In this document: positions 1 through 7,775 of the stretch, in pieces
Layout: each line of letters begins with the position of its first letter
Position numbering within the stretch: position 1 is the stretch's first letter
Source of the DNA: Alphaproteobacteria bacterium
GTDB lineage: Bacteria; Pseudomonadota; Alphaproteobacteria; Rhizobiales; Beijerinckiaceae
Reading direction: 5' to 3'
Assembly: GCA_016869435.1 (NCBI GenBank)
Contig: VGEB01000015.1
Coordinates: forward strand, 1 to 41,997
DNA: 41,997 bases
Made by a program: the position numbers and the translations under genes
Notes under the pieces: model-generated
The model's database searches: none
What the model saw: the letters and a program-made list of their open reading frames with translations, nothing else
What the model was told of the DNA's origin: nothing

Positions 1-1033
1 TGTCGACCGCCGCCGCGCTTAGAAGCGACTCCAGGCTCCCGACGAGACAGATCGTGAAAACCTGCTGCCAAAAGACGCTCGTCCAAATCAATGAGAAATC
101 GGGGAAGGCGAAGCCCGACAGAAAGTTCTGGGGGATGGAGACGAGGAATTTCGGCCCAATCGTGAATTCGTGATGCGGCAGGAACGGATAGTCCGGCAGG
201 AACAGAAAAATATGTTCGTCGTCGAGATCGAAATATTGCGCCAGCGCCATGCCGACGATCACCACGATGATCGGCGCCGGGATCATTTTGAGACGTCGGT
301 TCTTCACAACCGACCAGGCGATCAGGATGAGCAATCCAAGGCCGCCAATGGTCGCGACCTCCGGATTCATGTCTCGAATGCTTGCTGGGATCGCGCCGAT
401 CGTCGCAAACAGGCTTTGCGCGTCGGGCTTAACGCCAAGCATGACGTGAATCTGTTTGGCCATGATGATGATGCCGATCGCCGCCAGCATGCCGTGAACG
501 GCCGATGACGGGAAAAAGGCGCTCATCTTGCCGGCTTTCATCAGGCCCATCAGCGTCTGGATGACGCTGGCGCAAACGATCGCCGCCAAAGTGTAGTGGT
601 AGCCAGCTTTGGCGTCGCCGCCGCCGAGAGCCTGCACCGAGTCGAGAATGACGACGATGAGGCCCGCCGCCGGACCGGTGATCGTGACGAATGAGCCGTT
701 GAGCCGCGACACCAGAAGCCCGCCCACGATGGCGGTGATAATGCCCGCTTGCGGCGGAAAGCCAGACGCCATCGAAATGCCGAGGCAGAGCGGCAGGGCG
801 ATGAGAAAGACCAGGAAACCGGAGACAATGTCGGCTCGCCAGTTCTCGGCTAAGCCTGCGAGGCGGGTTTTCGGCAGGAAGCGAGTCGACATCGCCTTCG
901 ACACATCGGGCAAGGCGTCGCCGCCAGACGCGCGCCATTCACCCTGGGCCACGGATCCAGAGCCCTGAGAGCCGGCCGCCGTGACGGCGGCTGCTTCCAG
1001 ACCGTCTGGACGAGCGTGAGCCTTGCTCTTCAT
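1..1033 (-). CDS. SulP family inorganic anion transporter (3' part outside window)
   Basis: This is a membrane carrier of the SulP/SLC26 class, expected to import sulfate, bicarbonate or another anion across the inner membrane; the substrate cannot be told from sequence. The 344 codons present cover a polar N-terminal tail of about 60 residues and then the hydrophobic core. The SulP signature lies at residues 80-100 (LPLCLGISMASGFPPQAG), followed by GSFVTITGPAAG (113-124) and further membrane segments at roughly 145-165, 180-200, 228-243 and 252-268. The C-terminal transmembrane segments and any STAS domain lie beyond the left edge. The ATG at 1033 opens the frame; an internal ATG at 892 (MSTRFLPK) is a plausible alternative because the first 47 residues are low in conservation-like features. 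It is divergent from the two-component pair on the plus strand. Confidence 0.9.
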   Translation of the reverse strand, partial: MKSKAHARPDGLEAAAVTAAGSQGSGSVAQGEWRASGGDALPDVSKAMSTRFLPKTRLAGLAENWRADIVSGFLVFLIALPLCLGISMASGFPPQAGIITAIVGGLLVSRLNGSFVTITGPAAGLIVVILDSVQALGGGDAKAGYHYTLAAIVCASVIQTLMGLMKAGKMSAFFPSSAVHGMLAAIGIIIMAKQIHVMLGVKPDAQSLFATIGAIPASIRDMNPEVATIGGLGLLILIAWSVVKNRRLKMIPAPIIVVIVGMALAQYFDLDDEHIFLFLPDYPFLPHHEFTIGPKFLVSIPQNFLSGFAFPDFSLIWTSVFWQQVFTICLVGSLESLLSAAAVD

Positions 1034-1311
1034 GCTTAATCCTTGCAATTATTTCGTCGCTGCGGAAGGGACACCCGCGTGGCTTCTCGGGCGCCGTAGA
1101 AGGATAAAACAAGCCACTGGCCCTGGTGTTTCTCTTATTTTTCGCAGCGCCGCGAATGTTTCTGATTCATTTCCGAATTGGGACGCGTTTGGTCGAGCTG
1201 CGCCAAAAGGCCTCTAGACTCGGCGGCGGCAGCAATTTTTTTGGTGGAAACGCTCCAGAAACGCTGCACTGTTAGGTTCCGCCAACCTCAACGAAAGCGA
1301 TTGCCCGTCCT
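1034..1311. promoter_or_regulatory. Divergent intergenic region, SulP transporter / two-component pair
   Basis: These 278 bp separate two divergently transcribed units and must contain both promoters. The sequence includes AT-richer patches near 1040-1060 and 1130-1180, but I see no convincing pair of -35 and -10 boxes and no clear operator. No credible coding sequence is present. Confidence 0.4.
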
Positions 1312-2031
1312 TTGACTTCTCCCGTTTCAGTCCTGATCGTCGAAGACGATGCCGAAATCGGCGAGTTCATCTCGCTTTATCTCGCAACGCACGACATCCA
1401 GGCGAAAGTGACCGCGAACGCCCAGGAGATGGACGCCGCTTTCGGCGCGGGCGTCTACGATCTGCTCATTCTCGATCTCAACCTGCCTGGCGAAGACGGT
1501 CTGTCGATCTGCCGGCGCGTGCGATCCGAACGGCGTATTCCCATCATTATTTTGACGGCGCAATCCGAGGACATCGATAAGATATTGGGCCTTGAGCTGG
1601 GCGCCGACGACTATATCGTCAAGCCGTTCAACTCGCGCGAACTGCTGGCGCGCATCCGCGCCGTGTTGAGGCGAACCGAGGCGCCGACCGCCATTGACGG
1701 GCGCGCGGTGCGGCAATCTTATCTTTTCTCCGGTTGGCGCGTCGATGTGCTCGCTCGAGAAGTTGTCGCGCCCTGCGGAATAAAGGTCGCAATGACCGGC
1801 GCTGAATTCGACCTGCTGCATGCGCTGTGCGAAAATCCCAATCGGGTGCTGACGCGCGAGCAGCTGATCAACATGACGCATGGTCCGACCTCGGGGCCTT
1901 TCGAGCGGAGCATAGACGTTCTGATCAGCCGGCTTCGACAGAAGATAGAAGGCGACCCGAAGAAACCCGCGTTCATCCAGACGGTGCGGTCCGAGGGTTA
2001 TATTTTTTCGACGCAGGTTGCACGCGCATGA
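1312..2031 (+). CDS. OmpR/PhoB-family two-component response regulator
   Basis: This is a DNA-binding response regulator of 239 residues. The receiver domain occupies residues 1-120, with the acidic pair D12/D13, phosphoacceptor D55 in LLILDLNLPG, T82 and conserved K104 in GADDYIVKPF. The winged-helix output domain (about 138-234) ends in the usual recognition-helix and wing region (SIDVLISRLRQKIE, then VRSEGYIF). The start is an inferred TTG; an ATT at 1300 is the only in-frame alternative close by and no ATG fits. The stop overlaps the start of the histidine kinase in an ATGA, so the two are translationally coupled and almost certainly cognate. The stimulus and target genes are unknown. Confidence 0.93.
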   Translation: MTSPVSVLIVEDDAEIGEFISLYLATHDIQAKVTANAQEMDAAFGAGVYDLLILDLNLPGEDGLSICRRVRSERRIPIIILTAQSEDIDKILGLELGADDYIVKPFNSRELLARIRAVLRRTEAPTAIDGRAVRQSYLFSGWRVDVLAREVVAPCGIKVAMTGAEFDLLHALCENPNRVLTREQLINMTHGPTSGPFERSIDVLISRLRQKIEGDPKKPAFIQTVRSEGYIFSTQVARA

Positions 2032-3467
2032 ACTCCACTCGCGTTCCATGGCGCTTCCGGCTCAACAAGCTCGCCGTGCAAATCACACTGCTTATTTTCG
2101 TGTCGATCATTGCGTTTCAGATGATCGTCATCGGCATGTTCCATGTATTCGGGCGGCGCCACATTGTCGATCAGGCCGATTTCATCGCGAGCATAATCAT
2201 CGCTTTGGACATTGCGCCGCTCAGCGAGAGAGCCAACGTCGTTGCAGAGTTTTCTCGCGCCGTTCCCTACGCCAATATCGACATTCAGGAGTGGCGGCCC
2301 AAGGCGGCAAGTTCCTCGATGGGCGGCGGCGACCTCGCCTTCGGCAACGAAATTCGTCGCATCGATTCATTGTTGTGGAACGGCGCGGACGTGTTCGAAG
2401 TCGAGAATTCTGATCAGGGCGATTACGGCATCCTCGCCGTCGAATTGCACAAGGGCGGTTACGCGACGGTCTCTATTTTGCAGCACCAGAAATCTCCCGG
2501 CTCGATATGGCGTTGGCTCTGGCAACACGCGGAGGACGAGCCGTTCATCCTGACTCCGGGCGCGCGAACTGCGCTGTCTTTTTTCATATTCACGGCGATC
2601 TTCATTTTCTGGGCGTTGAACGCGATCATGGCGCCGTTGCAACGGCTTGCAAGATATGCCGAGCAGATTCCCAACGACGTCGACGGCAAGACGCCGCTTG
2701 CAGAACGGGGTCCGCAGGAAGTTCGTGAATTGACGCGCTCGCTCAATCGCATGCAGGCGCGCATCATCAAGATGATCGCCACGAGAGCTCATGTGCTTGC
2801 CGCCGTCAGCCACGATCTGCGAACGATCATCACCCGGCTGAAGCTGAAGACGGAGTTTGTTTCCGACGATCGTCTGCAGCAGCGCATGATGCGCGACATC
2901 GATCTCATGGATACGATGCTGTTCAAAAATCTTCAGTATCTGCGCGCCGAAAAAGACGACAAATCCGACTCTTCTCTCATTGATCTCGACAGCGTTCTGC
3001 AGACGGTCGCCGACGAATTCTGTGACCTCGGTCACAACGTCACCTACCATGGCGACGGCCATAAGATGATTTTCGGATCGCTCAGCGACGCGCAGCGGAT
3101 TTTCACCAATCTCGTCGAAAACGCGACGCATCACGCGAAGTCGGTGGACATCTATTTGTCGGAATGTCCCGAAGGCGTTTTGCAGGTCGATGTGGTCGAC
3201 GATGGGCCGGGGATATCGGCGGAGAACAAGAAGGCCGCATTTGAGCCCTTCGTTCGTGGTCAGCCCGGACGAACGCTCGACGAGCACAGCGGGTTTGGTC
3301 TCGGACTCTCGATCGTGCGATCGCTCGTCGAGAACCACGGCGGGTCCGTATCATTGCTCGATCGGGCGCCTCAGGGACTCATTGCTCGCGTCTTGCTGCC
3401 GCAGGCGACCGAAGGCGATGAACAGCTCGCGTCGGCACGCGCCAAAGCTGCGCCGGCGCTTTCCTGA
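2028..3467 (+). CDS. Membrane sensor histidine kinase (EnvZ-like architecture)
   Basis: This 479-residue inner-membrane kinase is the cognate sensor of the preceding regulator. Transmembrane helices lie near residues 17-39 and 181-201 and enclose a periplasmic sensor domain of about 140 residues that I do not recognise. A HAMP-like linker follows (about 201-250). The dimerisation helix carries phosphoacceptor H262 in AAVSHDLRTI. The ATPase domain shows the N box (NLVENATHHA, 361-370), G1 (DDGPG, 391-395) and G2 (GFGLGLS, 422-428). The usual proline of the H box (HDLRTP) is isoleucine here (I267), a mild oddity because this Pro is commonly linked to phosphatase/kinase balance. The ATG at 2028 overlaps the regulator stop; it is preferred over the longer upstream frame. 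Confidence 0.93.
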   Translation: MNSTRVPWRFRLNKLAVQITLLIFVSIIAFQMIVIGMFHVFGRRHIVDQADFIASIIIALDIAPLSERANVVAEFSRAVPYANIDIQEWRPKAASSSMGGGDLAFGNEIRRIDSLLWNGADVFEVENSDQGDYGILAVELHKGGYATVSILQHQKSPGSIWRWLWQHAEDEPFILTPGARTALSFFIFTAIFIFWALNAIMAPLQRLARYAEQIPNDVDGKTPLAERGPQEVRELTRSLNRMQARIIKMIATRAHVLAAVSHDLRTIITRLKLKTEFVSDDRLQQRMMRDIDLMDTMLFKNLQYLRAEKDDKSDSSLIDLDSVLQTVADEFCDLGHNVTYHGDGHKMIFGSLSDAQRIFTNLVENATHHAKSVDIYLSECPEGVLQVDVVDDGPGISAENKKAAFEPFVRGQPGRTLDEHSGFGLGLSIVRSLVENHGGSVSLLDRAPQGLIARVLLPQATEGDEQLASARAKAAPALS

Positions 3468-3469
3468 AA

Positions 3470-3886
3470 TCAGGCCGGCGCGAGCAGCAGACTCGTCTCG
3501 CTTCTGGCGATTCCTTCGATTGTTCTTACACTCGAGAGCACGCGATCGAATTCCTCCAGATTGGCGCATTCAATTTCCGCGATAAGATCGAACGGTCCGT
3601 TGGTGCTGTAAAGCGCGTGTAGCTGGGGCAGGCCGCGCAACGCCTGGGCGACGCGGCGCGAACTCTTGCCGGCGACCTCCACCATCATGATCGCGCGAAT
3701 GCGATCGGGCGTCGCCGGGTTCTTCAGCCGCACGGTAAAGCCCAAGATCACGTCCGACGCGATAAGCTTATCAAGCCTGTTCTGAACGGTTCCGCGCGAG
3801 ACGCCGAGAGCCTTGGCGAGCTGCGCCAAAGGAGCGCGCGCATCGGTGCGCAGCAAGGCAATCAATCGATGGTCGAGGTCGTCCAT
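3470..3886 (-). CDS. Lrp/AsnC family transcriptional regulator
   Basis: This 138-residue protein has an N-terminal helix-turn-helix (about residues 4-45; LAQLAKALGVSRGTVQNRL) and a C-terminal RAM/AsnC ligand-binding domain (about 64-136). It is the right length for the Lrp/AsnC family, whose members usually bind an amino acid as effector. It is transcribed divergently from the ornithine cyclodeaminase / guanidino-hydrolase pair with 136 bp between them, so it is the obvious local regulator of that pair, with arginine, ornithine or proline as likely effector (inference). The ATG at 3886 (MDDLDHRL) is chosen because it gives the typical family N terminus; a longer frame to 3946 would add 20 unconserved-looking residues. 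It converges on the kinase gene with 2 bp between the stops. Confidence 0.92.
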   Translation of the reverse strand: MDDLDHRLIALLRTDARAPLAQLAKALGVSRGTVQNRLDKLIASDVILGFTVRLKNPATPDRIRAIMMVEVAGKSSRRVAQALRGLPQLHALYSTNGPFDLIAEIECANLEEFDRVLSSVRTIEGIARSETSLLLAPA

Positions 3887-3917
3887 GGCTGTCCTCTCTG
3901 TCGAATTGATCAATATG

Positions 3918-3947
3918 TATGACAGATTTTGCAATTGTGCAGTCATA
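3918..3947. promoter_or_regulatory. Candidate Lrp-type operator between divergent genes
   Basis: An inverted repeat TATGAC-N18-GTCATA spans 3918-3947, with a further partly symmetric core GCAATTGTGC inside it (3931-3940) and a perfect palindrome ATTGATCAAT just beside it (3905-3914). It lies in the AT-rich spacer between the Lrp-like gene and the ornithine cyclodeaminase gene, where such regulators commonly bind. That it is the operator is inference. Confidence 0.45.
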
Positions 3948-4022
3948 TCGGCAACTTTTGACGATTCTGATTGGCGTCGCCGCGCTGTAATCTCTCTCCC
4001 TCACGAGTTGACCGGGGATGAC

Positions 4023-5090
4023 ATGGTGACGTTTCTCAGCGCGCGCGATATCGCGCGCATCGTTGGCGAAGTCGGGGCGCGCCGCTTCTGGTTGCGGCTC
4101 GTCGACGAACTGCGCCGCGACTTTTTGCGCTGGGACGCTTTCGAGAAATCGGCCCGCTACGCCAGCCATTCGCCGCGCGGCGTCATCGAACTGATGCCGG
4201 CGAGCGACGGCGAAACTTTCGCCTTCAAATTCGTCAATGGACATCCGGGCAATACGTCGCTCAATCTGCAGACCGTCGTCGCCTTCGGCGCGCTGGCCGA
4301 TGTCGCGACCGGCTATCCGACTCTGATCGCGGACATGACCCTCGCGACCGCCCTTCGCACTGGCGCGACCTCCGCTCTGGCGGCCGCGCATCTTGCGCGT
4401 CCGGGCAGCAAGACAATGGCGCTCATCGGCCTTGGCGCGCAGTCGGAGTTTCAGGCCTGCGCCTTCCAGGCCGTTCTTGGCGTCGACAGGCTCCGCGTCT
4501 TTGACGTCGATCCCGACGCGGTCGAGAAGTTCGAGCGCAACATGGCCGATTACGGCATGACGATTGTTCGCTGCACCGACGCCTACAGCGCCGCCGCCGG
4601 CGCCGACATTGTCACGACGATCACCGCGGACAAGAAATTCGCCACAATTCTTAGTGACAATATGATTCCGCTTGGCGCGCATATCAATGCGGTTGGCGGA
4701 GACTGTCCGGGCAAGACCGAGCTCGCGCGCGAGCTACTGCTTCGCTCGCAGATATTCGTCGAATATGCAGCGCAGACGCGTGTCGAGGGCGAAATTCAAC
4801 AACTCGGACCCCACCATCCGGTAACCGAGCTGCGCGACGTGCTCAGCGGGCGCCGGCCCGGCCGCGCCTCCAACGACGCGATCACCATCTTCGACAGCGT
4901 CGGCTTCGCCATCGAGGACTTCACCATTTTGCGCCTGTTGCGGGATCTGGCGCTGGAGACCGGCGTCGGCGGCAAGATCGATCTGATCGCCGAACCCGAA
5001 AATCCAAAGGATCTCTTCTCGCTGCTGCATCCGCTCGACGCGGAGCGGGAAGAGGTCGCGCCGCGCCTGAAAACCAAACAGCTCGCATGA
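4023..5090 (+). CDS. ocd: Ornithine cyclodeaminase
   Basis: This 355-residue enzyme is expected to convert L-ornithine to L-proline and ammonia using a tightly bound NAD, in the cytosol. The Rossmann nucleotide site is seen as ALIGLGAQSEF at about residues 133-143. The substrate-site segment AVGGDCPGKTEL (about 222-233) carries the catalytic Asp typical of OCD enzymes rather than the alanine dehydrogenase or ectoine-type relatives in the same superfamily. The ATG at 4023 is preferred: a GGGGA ribosome-binding site sits just upstream, and the frame extending further 5' would read through the divergent regulatory region. The stop overlaps the next gene by ATGA. Together the two could turn arginine into proline directly. 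Confidence 0.92.
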   Translation: MVTFLSARDIARIVGEVGARRFWLRLVDELRRDFLRWDAFEKSARYASHSPRGVIELMPASDGETFAFKFVNGHPGNTSLNLQTVVAFGALADVATGYPTLIADMTLATALRTGATSALAAAHLARPGSKTMALIGLGAQSEFQACAFQAVLGVDRLRVFDVDPDAVEKFERNMADYGMTIVRCTDAYSAAAGADIVTTITADKKFATILSDNMIPLGAHINAVGGDCPGKTELARELLLRSQIFVEYAAQTRVEGEIQQLGPHHPVTELRDVLSGRRPGRASNDAITIFDSVGFAIEDFTILRLLRDLALETGVGGKIDLIAEPENPKDLFSLLHPLDAEREEVAPRLKTKQLA

Positions 5091-6025
5091 CCGAAGGCCT
5101 CTCGATGCAACAGGAGTCGCTGATGGACTTCGACGCTGATGTCGCCGCCTTGGACGACTCGTCCCGAGCGCTTGCGCGAGGCGCGCCTAAGCGCAGCGCC
5201 ATTCTCATGTGCGCGCCCGACTATTTCGGCGTCGACTACATCATCAACCCCTGGATGGAGAACCAGGTCGGGCAGGCGACTCTGCCGCGCGCCCAGGCGC
5301 AATGGGAGAATTTACGCCGCAATCTCGCGGCGTACAGCGATATCGCCTTCGTCCCGCCGACGCCCGGCTTGCCGGACATGGTCTTCACCGCCAATGCGGG
5401 GCTTGCGATCGGCGACAAAGCGGTGGTGAGCCGGTTCCAGGCCAGAGAGCGACGCCCGGAGGAGCGTCCGTATTGTGACTGGTTCGAAGCGCAGGGCTTC
5501 GCGATCGCTGCTTGGCCGGAGAATGTTCCGTTTGAGGGCGCCGGCGACGCGCTCATCGACCCTACGCGCGACATCGTCTGGTGCGGCCATGGCTGGCGCT
5601 CGGGCGAAATGGCGCCCAGACATCTGGAAAAGATTTTCTCAAAGCGTACGATCGCGCTGAAGCTCGTCGATCCGCGCTTCTACCACCTCGACACATGTTT
5701 CTGTCCGCTGAGCGGCGGCCGGGTGATGTATTATCCGGCGGCGTTCGACATCGCATCTCAGGAAGCGATCCGAGCGATCGTTCCCGCCGAGAAGCGGATC
5801 GACGTCGACGAGAAGGACGCGCTTTCTTTCGCCTGCAACGCCGTCGAAATCGGCGGACGCATTTTTCTCAACGCCTGTTCGGACGAACTTCGCGCGCGCC
5901 TGACCGACGCCGGCTTCACGCCGGTCGTGACGCCGCTTTCCGAATTTATGAAGGCTGGCGGCGCGGCGAAATGTCTGACTCTGCAGCTGCCCGGCGCCGC
6001 CGGCAAGGTCACGCCGCGGGGCTGA
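5087..6025 (+). CDS. Guanidino-group hydrolase, probable arginine dihydrolase (ArgZ/DDAH family)
   Basis: This 312-residue protein belongs to the pentein (amidinotransferase/dimethylargininase) superfamily. Visible active-site elements are N54 in IINPWM, N103 in FTANAG, E150 in FEGAGDAL, H200 in FYHLDTCFCPL and nucleophile C296 in GGAAKCLTL. Allowing for a 32-residue N-terminal extension, these align with N22, N71, H168 and C264 as I remember them for cyanobacterial ArgZ, in which the Asn residues separate arginine dihydrolase activity (arginine to ornithine, CO2 and two ammonia) from simple deiminases. Translation is coupled to ornithine cyclodeaminase upstream (ATGA), which fits ornithine as its product. 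A dimethylargininase or citrulline-forming deiminase is the alternative. The 3' end overlaps the convergent ahpC by 17 bp. Confidence 0.85.
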   Translation: MTEGLSMQQESLMDFDADVAALDDSSRALARGAPKRSAILMCAPDYFGVDYIINPWMENQVGQATLPRAQAQWENLRRNLAAYSDIAFVPPTPGLPDMVFTANAGLAIGDKAVVSRFQARERRPEERPYCDWFEAQGFAIAAWPENVPFEGAGDALIDPTRDIVWCGHGWRSGEMAPRHLEKIFSKRTIALKLVDPRFYHLDTCFCPLSGGRVMYYPAAFDIASQEAIRAIVPAEKRIDVDEKDALSFACNAVEIGGRIFLNACSDELRARLTDAGFTPVVTPLSEFMKAGGAAKCLTLQLPGAAGKVTPRG

Positions 6026-6566
6026 GCGTTTCCCCGCCGAGCGGCCGGTTGCAGGCGCAGAGCGCGCCGGTTTGCAGCGCGTCGAGGACGCGCAACGTAT
6101 CTTCCGGCGACCGGCCGACGTCGAGATTCGTCGCATATACATGCTGAATGACATTGTCGGGATCGACGACGAAGGTGACGCGATGGGCGACGCCCGCAGG
6201 CGCGCGGACGCCGAGGCTGTCGATCAGATCCCCCTTCGGATCGGCGAACTGCCAGATCGGCAAATTCTTCAAGTCGCCATGCGCGCGCCGCCAGGCCAGC
6301 TTCACGAATTCATTGTCGGTCGAGCCGCCGAGGACGACTGCGTCGCGCTCGGCGAAGTCCTTTGACAAGCCCGCGAAGCCGGCGATTTCGGTCGGACAAA
6401 CGAAGGTGAAATCCTTCGGATAGAAAAAGATCACTTTCCATTTTCCCGGAAAGCTCGTCTCGGTCACCGTCTCGAACGCCTTCTCGCCGTTTTCTTCGAT
6501 CTCGTTAAACCCCGGCTTCACGCCCACAACAGTAAAATTCGGCAGTCTGTCGCCAATACCCAACAT
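6009..6566 (-). CDS. ahpC: Peroxiredoxin AhpC, three-cysteine (mycobacterial-like) type
   Basis: This 185-residue cytosolic thiol peroxidase reduces hydrogen peroxide, organic peroxides or peroxynitrite. The peroxidatic Cys is C57 in KDFTFVCPTE. The C terminus carries a paired resolving motif C170-A-C172 (ALCACNRPL), spaced as in Mycobacterium tuberculosis AhpC (C61, C174, C176 from memory), which is recycled by AhpD rather than AhpF. Neither ahpD nor ahpF is present in the window. A strong ribosome-binding site (GGGGAGTAGG) precedes the ATG at 6566. It is last in a minus-strand operon, 30 bp after the ABM-domain gene. Confidence 0.93.
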   Translation of the reverse strand: MLGIGDRLPNFTVVGVKPGFNEIEENGEKAFETVTETSFPGKWKVIFFYPKDFTFVCPTEIAGFAGLSKDFAERDAVVLGGSTDNEFVKLAWRRAHGDLKNLPIWQFADPKGDLIDSLGVRAPAGVAHRVTFVVDPDNVIQHVYATNLDVGRSPEDTLRVLDALQTGALCACNRPLGGETLSPAA

Positions 6567-6596
6567 GTCCTACTCCCCGAAGACGCCGTCGGCGCC

Positions 6597-6902
6597 TTAT
6601 TGCGGATTGCGGCTGGAAACGGTCGCGTCAAACTCTTCGAGCCGCGAGGCGCAACGCGGTCCGAAACTTCCGTACGGCGTCCCATAGAGTTCGGCGCGCC
6701 TCCACTCGATGAAACGCTCCTCGGTCTCCCACATGGTGACCGAGAAATAGAGCACATGGGGCCCGATCTCCTGTCCCTTATGAAAGCGGAAGCCGATCAG
6801 TCCCGCGGCTTCCCGGAGCCGTAAGCTTGTCTCTCGCCAAGCCGATTCGAACGTGTCCTCGCAGCCCTTGACGACCTTGAACTGATTCGACGCCATGAAC
6901 AT
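6597..6902 (-). CDS. ABM-fold (antibiotic biosynthesis monooxygenase-like) protein
   Basis: This 101-residue protein resembles small dimeric alpha-beta-barrel monooxygenases of the HmoA/IsdG-like group. It begins with a strand reading NQFKVVKGCEDTFESAW, and has the aromatic segment TMWETEERFIEW near residues 56-67. Members of the group degrade haem, oxidise small aromatics or act as stress proteins. The exact reaction here is unknown, and the His/Asn/Trp set of true haem oxygenases is not clearly complete. The ATG at 6902 is chosen because an AAAGAGGAA ribosome-binding site lies directly upstream. It sits between a small Cys-containing protein gene (26 bp upstream) and ahpC (30 bp downstream), which suggests a role in oxidative or haem stress. 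Confidence 0.8.
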   Translation of the reverse strand: MFMASNQFKVVKGCEDTFESAWRETSLRLREAAGLIGFRFHKGQEIGPHVLYFSVTMWETEERFIEWRRAELYGTPYGSFGPRCASRLEEFDATVSSRNPQ

Positions 6903-6928
6903 CGCGCGTTCCTCTTTTCCTTTGTCTC

Positions 6929-7165
6929 TCAAGCCATCTGCTGCGCAAGCTGCATGCGACGCGAGAGCGCGACAATCGCGGCGAACTCGTCGCACCTCTT
7001 GCGCATGCATTCGTCCGGACAGGTCAGCGCATAATGGCTGCGCAGCGCCGCGAGTCCGTAACCGGCGAGTTCGATTTCGTCGATCGAGGTTCGAACCAGA
7101 TTCTGATTCATCGCTTCGGCGAGGATCGAATCAATGCGTATTCTTTCCTTAGCGAGATCGCACAA
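6929..7165 (-). CDS. Small hypothetical protein, first gene of the ahpC operon
   Basis: I do not recognise this protein. From the TTG at 7165, which has a good AGGAGA ribosome-binding site 7 bp upstream, it would have 78 residues; an ATG at 7111 would give 60. It has an amphipathic first half (IDSILAEAMNQNLVRTSIDEIE) and a cysteine group TCPDECMRKRCDEF near residues 48-61, then a short helical tail. It has no signal peptide. The 26 bp gap to the ABM gene suggests cotranscription with it and ahpC. The cysteine spacing could bind a metal or be redox-active, but this is only a suggestion. Confidence 0.55.
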   Translation of the reverse strand: MCDLAKERIRIDSILAEAMNQNLVRTSIDEIELAGYGLAALRSHYALTCPDECMRKRCDEFAAIVALSRRMQLAQQMA

Positions 7166-7469
7166 TGGTTCTCTCCTACATGGATCGCACGGCGCCGCCG
7201 CTCGTATCGTCGAAAGATTTCGCAAGCAATTCGTTGCGTCAATACGTGCGCGCTTTCCTCGGAAATCTTTCAATAATGGTCTTTCTAAATGTTCCTATTT
7301 GAAAGAGCGGCGGCACATAAGTTTTGCGCTTTTTTGTCGGTTTTTGGCTCGGTTTGGAAGTTCGGCGAAAGGCCATCGTTCTGGCGCAAAGCTGAGTTCA
7401 TTCAGCGAAGGTGAAGGCGTCGGCGGCACGCCAGCGAAATTCACCAACGGCATGAACGAGGAAACGACT
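7166..7469. promoter_or_regulatory. Intergenic region between divergent ahpC operon and lipoprotein gene
   Basis: This stretch of 304 bp has no credible gene. Its middle (about 7250-7320) is markedly AT-rich for this genome and probably carries promoters for the leftward ahpC operon and the rightward lipoprotein gene. A TTTAGAA half-site occurs on the minus strand (TTCTAAA at 7284-7290), as in Irr-type iron-control elements, but the second half-site is poor, so I make no regulator assignment. Confidence 0.35.
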
Positions 7470-7757
7470 ATGCACAGCATCGCCACGGCTCGCGCAGCCA
7501 AGAAAGCTCTCCTATTCGCGACGGTCCTGGCGGCCGCCGCGCCGCTTTACGGCTGCTATACGCCGGGCGAACGCGCGCTTGGCGGCGGAATTATCGGCGG
7601 TCTCGGCGGCGCCGGAATCGGCGCGCTCGCGTCGGGCGGCCTTGCGGGTCCGACGCTCGCCTCGGCGGCGATCGGCTCGGCGGGCGGTGCGATCATTGGC
7701 GCGGCGACGGCGCCGCACCCATATTACTACCGCCGACATCGGCGTTATTACTACTAA
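7470..7757 (+). CDS. Small glycine-zipper lipoprotein
   Basis: This 95-residue protein has a lipoprotein signal peptide ending in the lipobox LYGC, with acylated Cys predicted at residue 29. It continues with a Gly/Ala-rich stretch (GGGIIGGLGGAGIGALASGG, about 37-56, and a similar one after it) typical of glycine-zipper outer-membrane lipoproteins. The tail is Tyr/His/Arg-rich (HPYYYRRHRRYYY). The ATG at 7470 is chosen because an AGGAA ribosome-binding site lies 8 bp upstream; the ATG at 7452 would add six residues. Its function is unknown; relatives are usually annotated as envelope stress or osmotic lipoproteins. It precedes yedK by 18 bp on the same strand. Confidence 0.8.
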   Translation: MHSIATARAAKKALLFATVLAAAAPLYGCYTPGERALGGGIIGGLGGAGIGALASGGLAGPTLASAAIGSAGGAIIGAATAPHPYYYRRHRRYYY

Positions 7758-7775
7758 GCGGGACGGCCTCGCCCA

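Noticed and set aside
7080-7110. GGTTCGAACC-like string resembling a tRNA T-arm
   Set aside because: No acceptor, D or anticodon arms fit around it, and it lies inside the small gene at 6929-7165.
7260-7310. Irr/ICE-like iron-control element upstream of the ahpC operon
   Set aside because: Only one half-site (TTTAGAA) is good; the other half is too far from consensus to support the claim.
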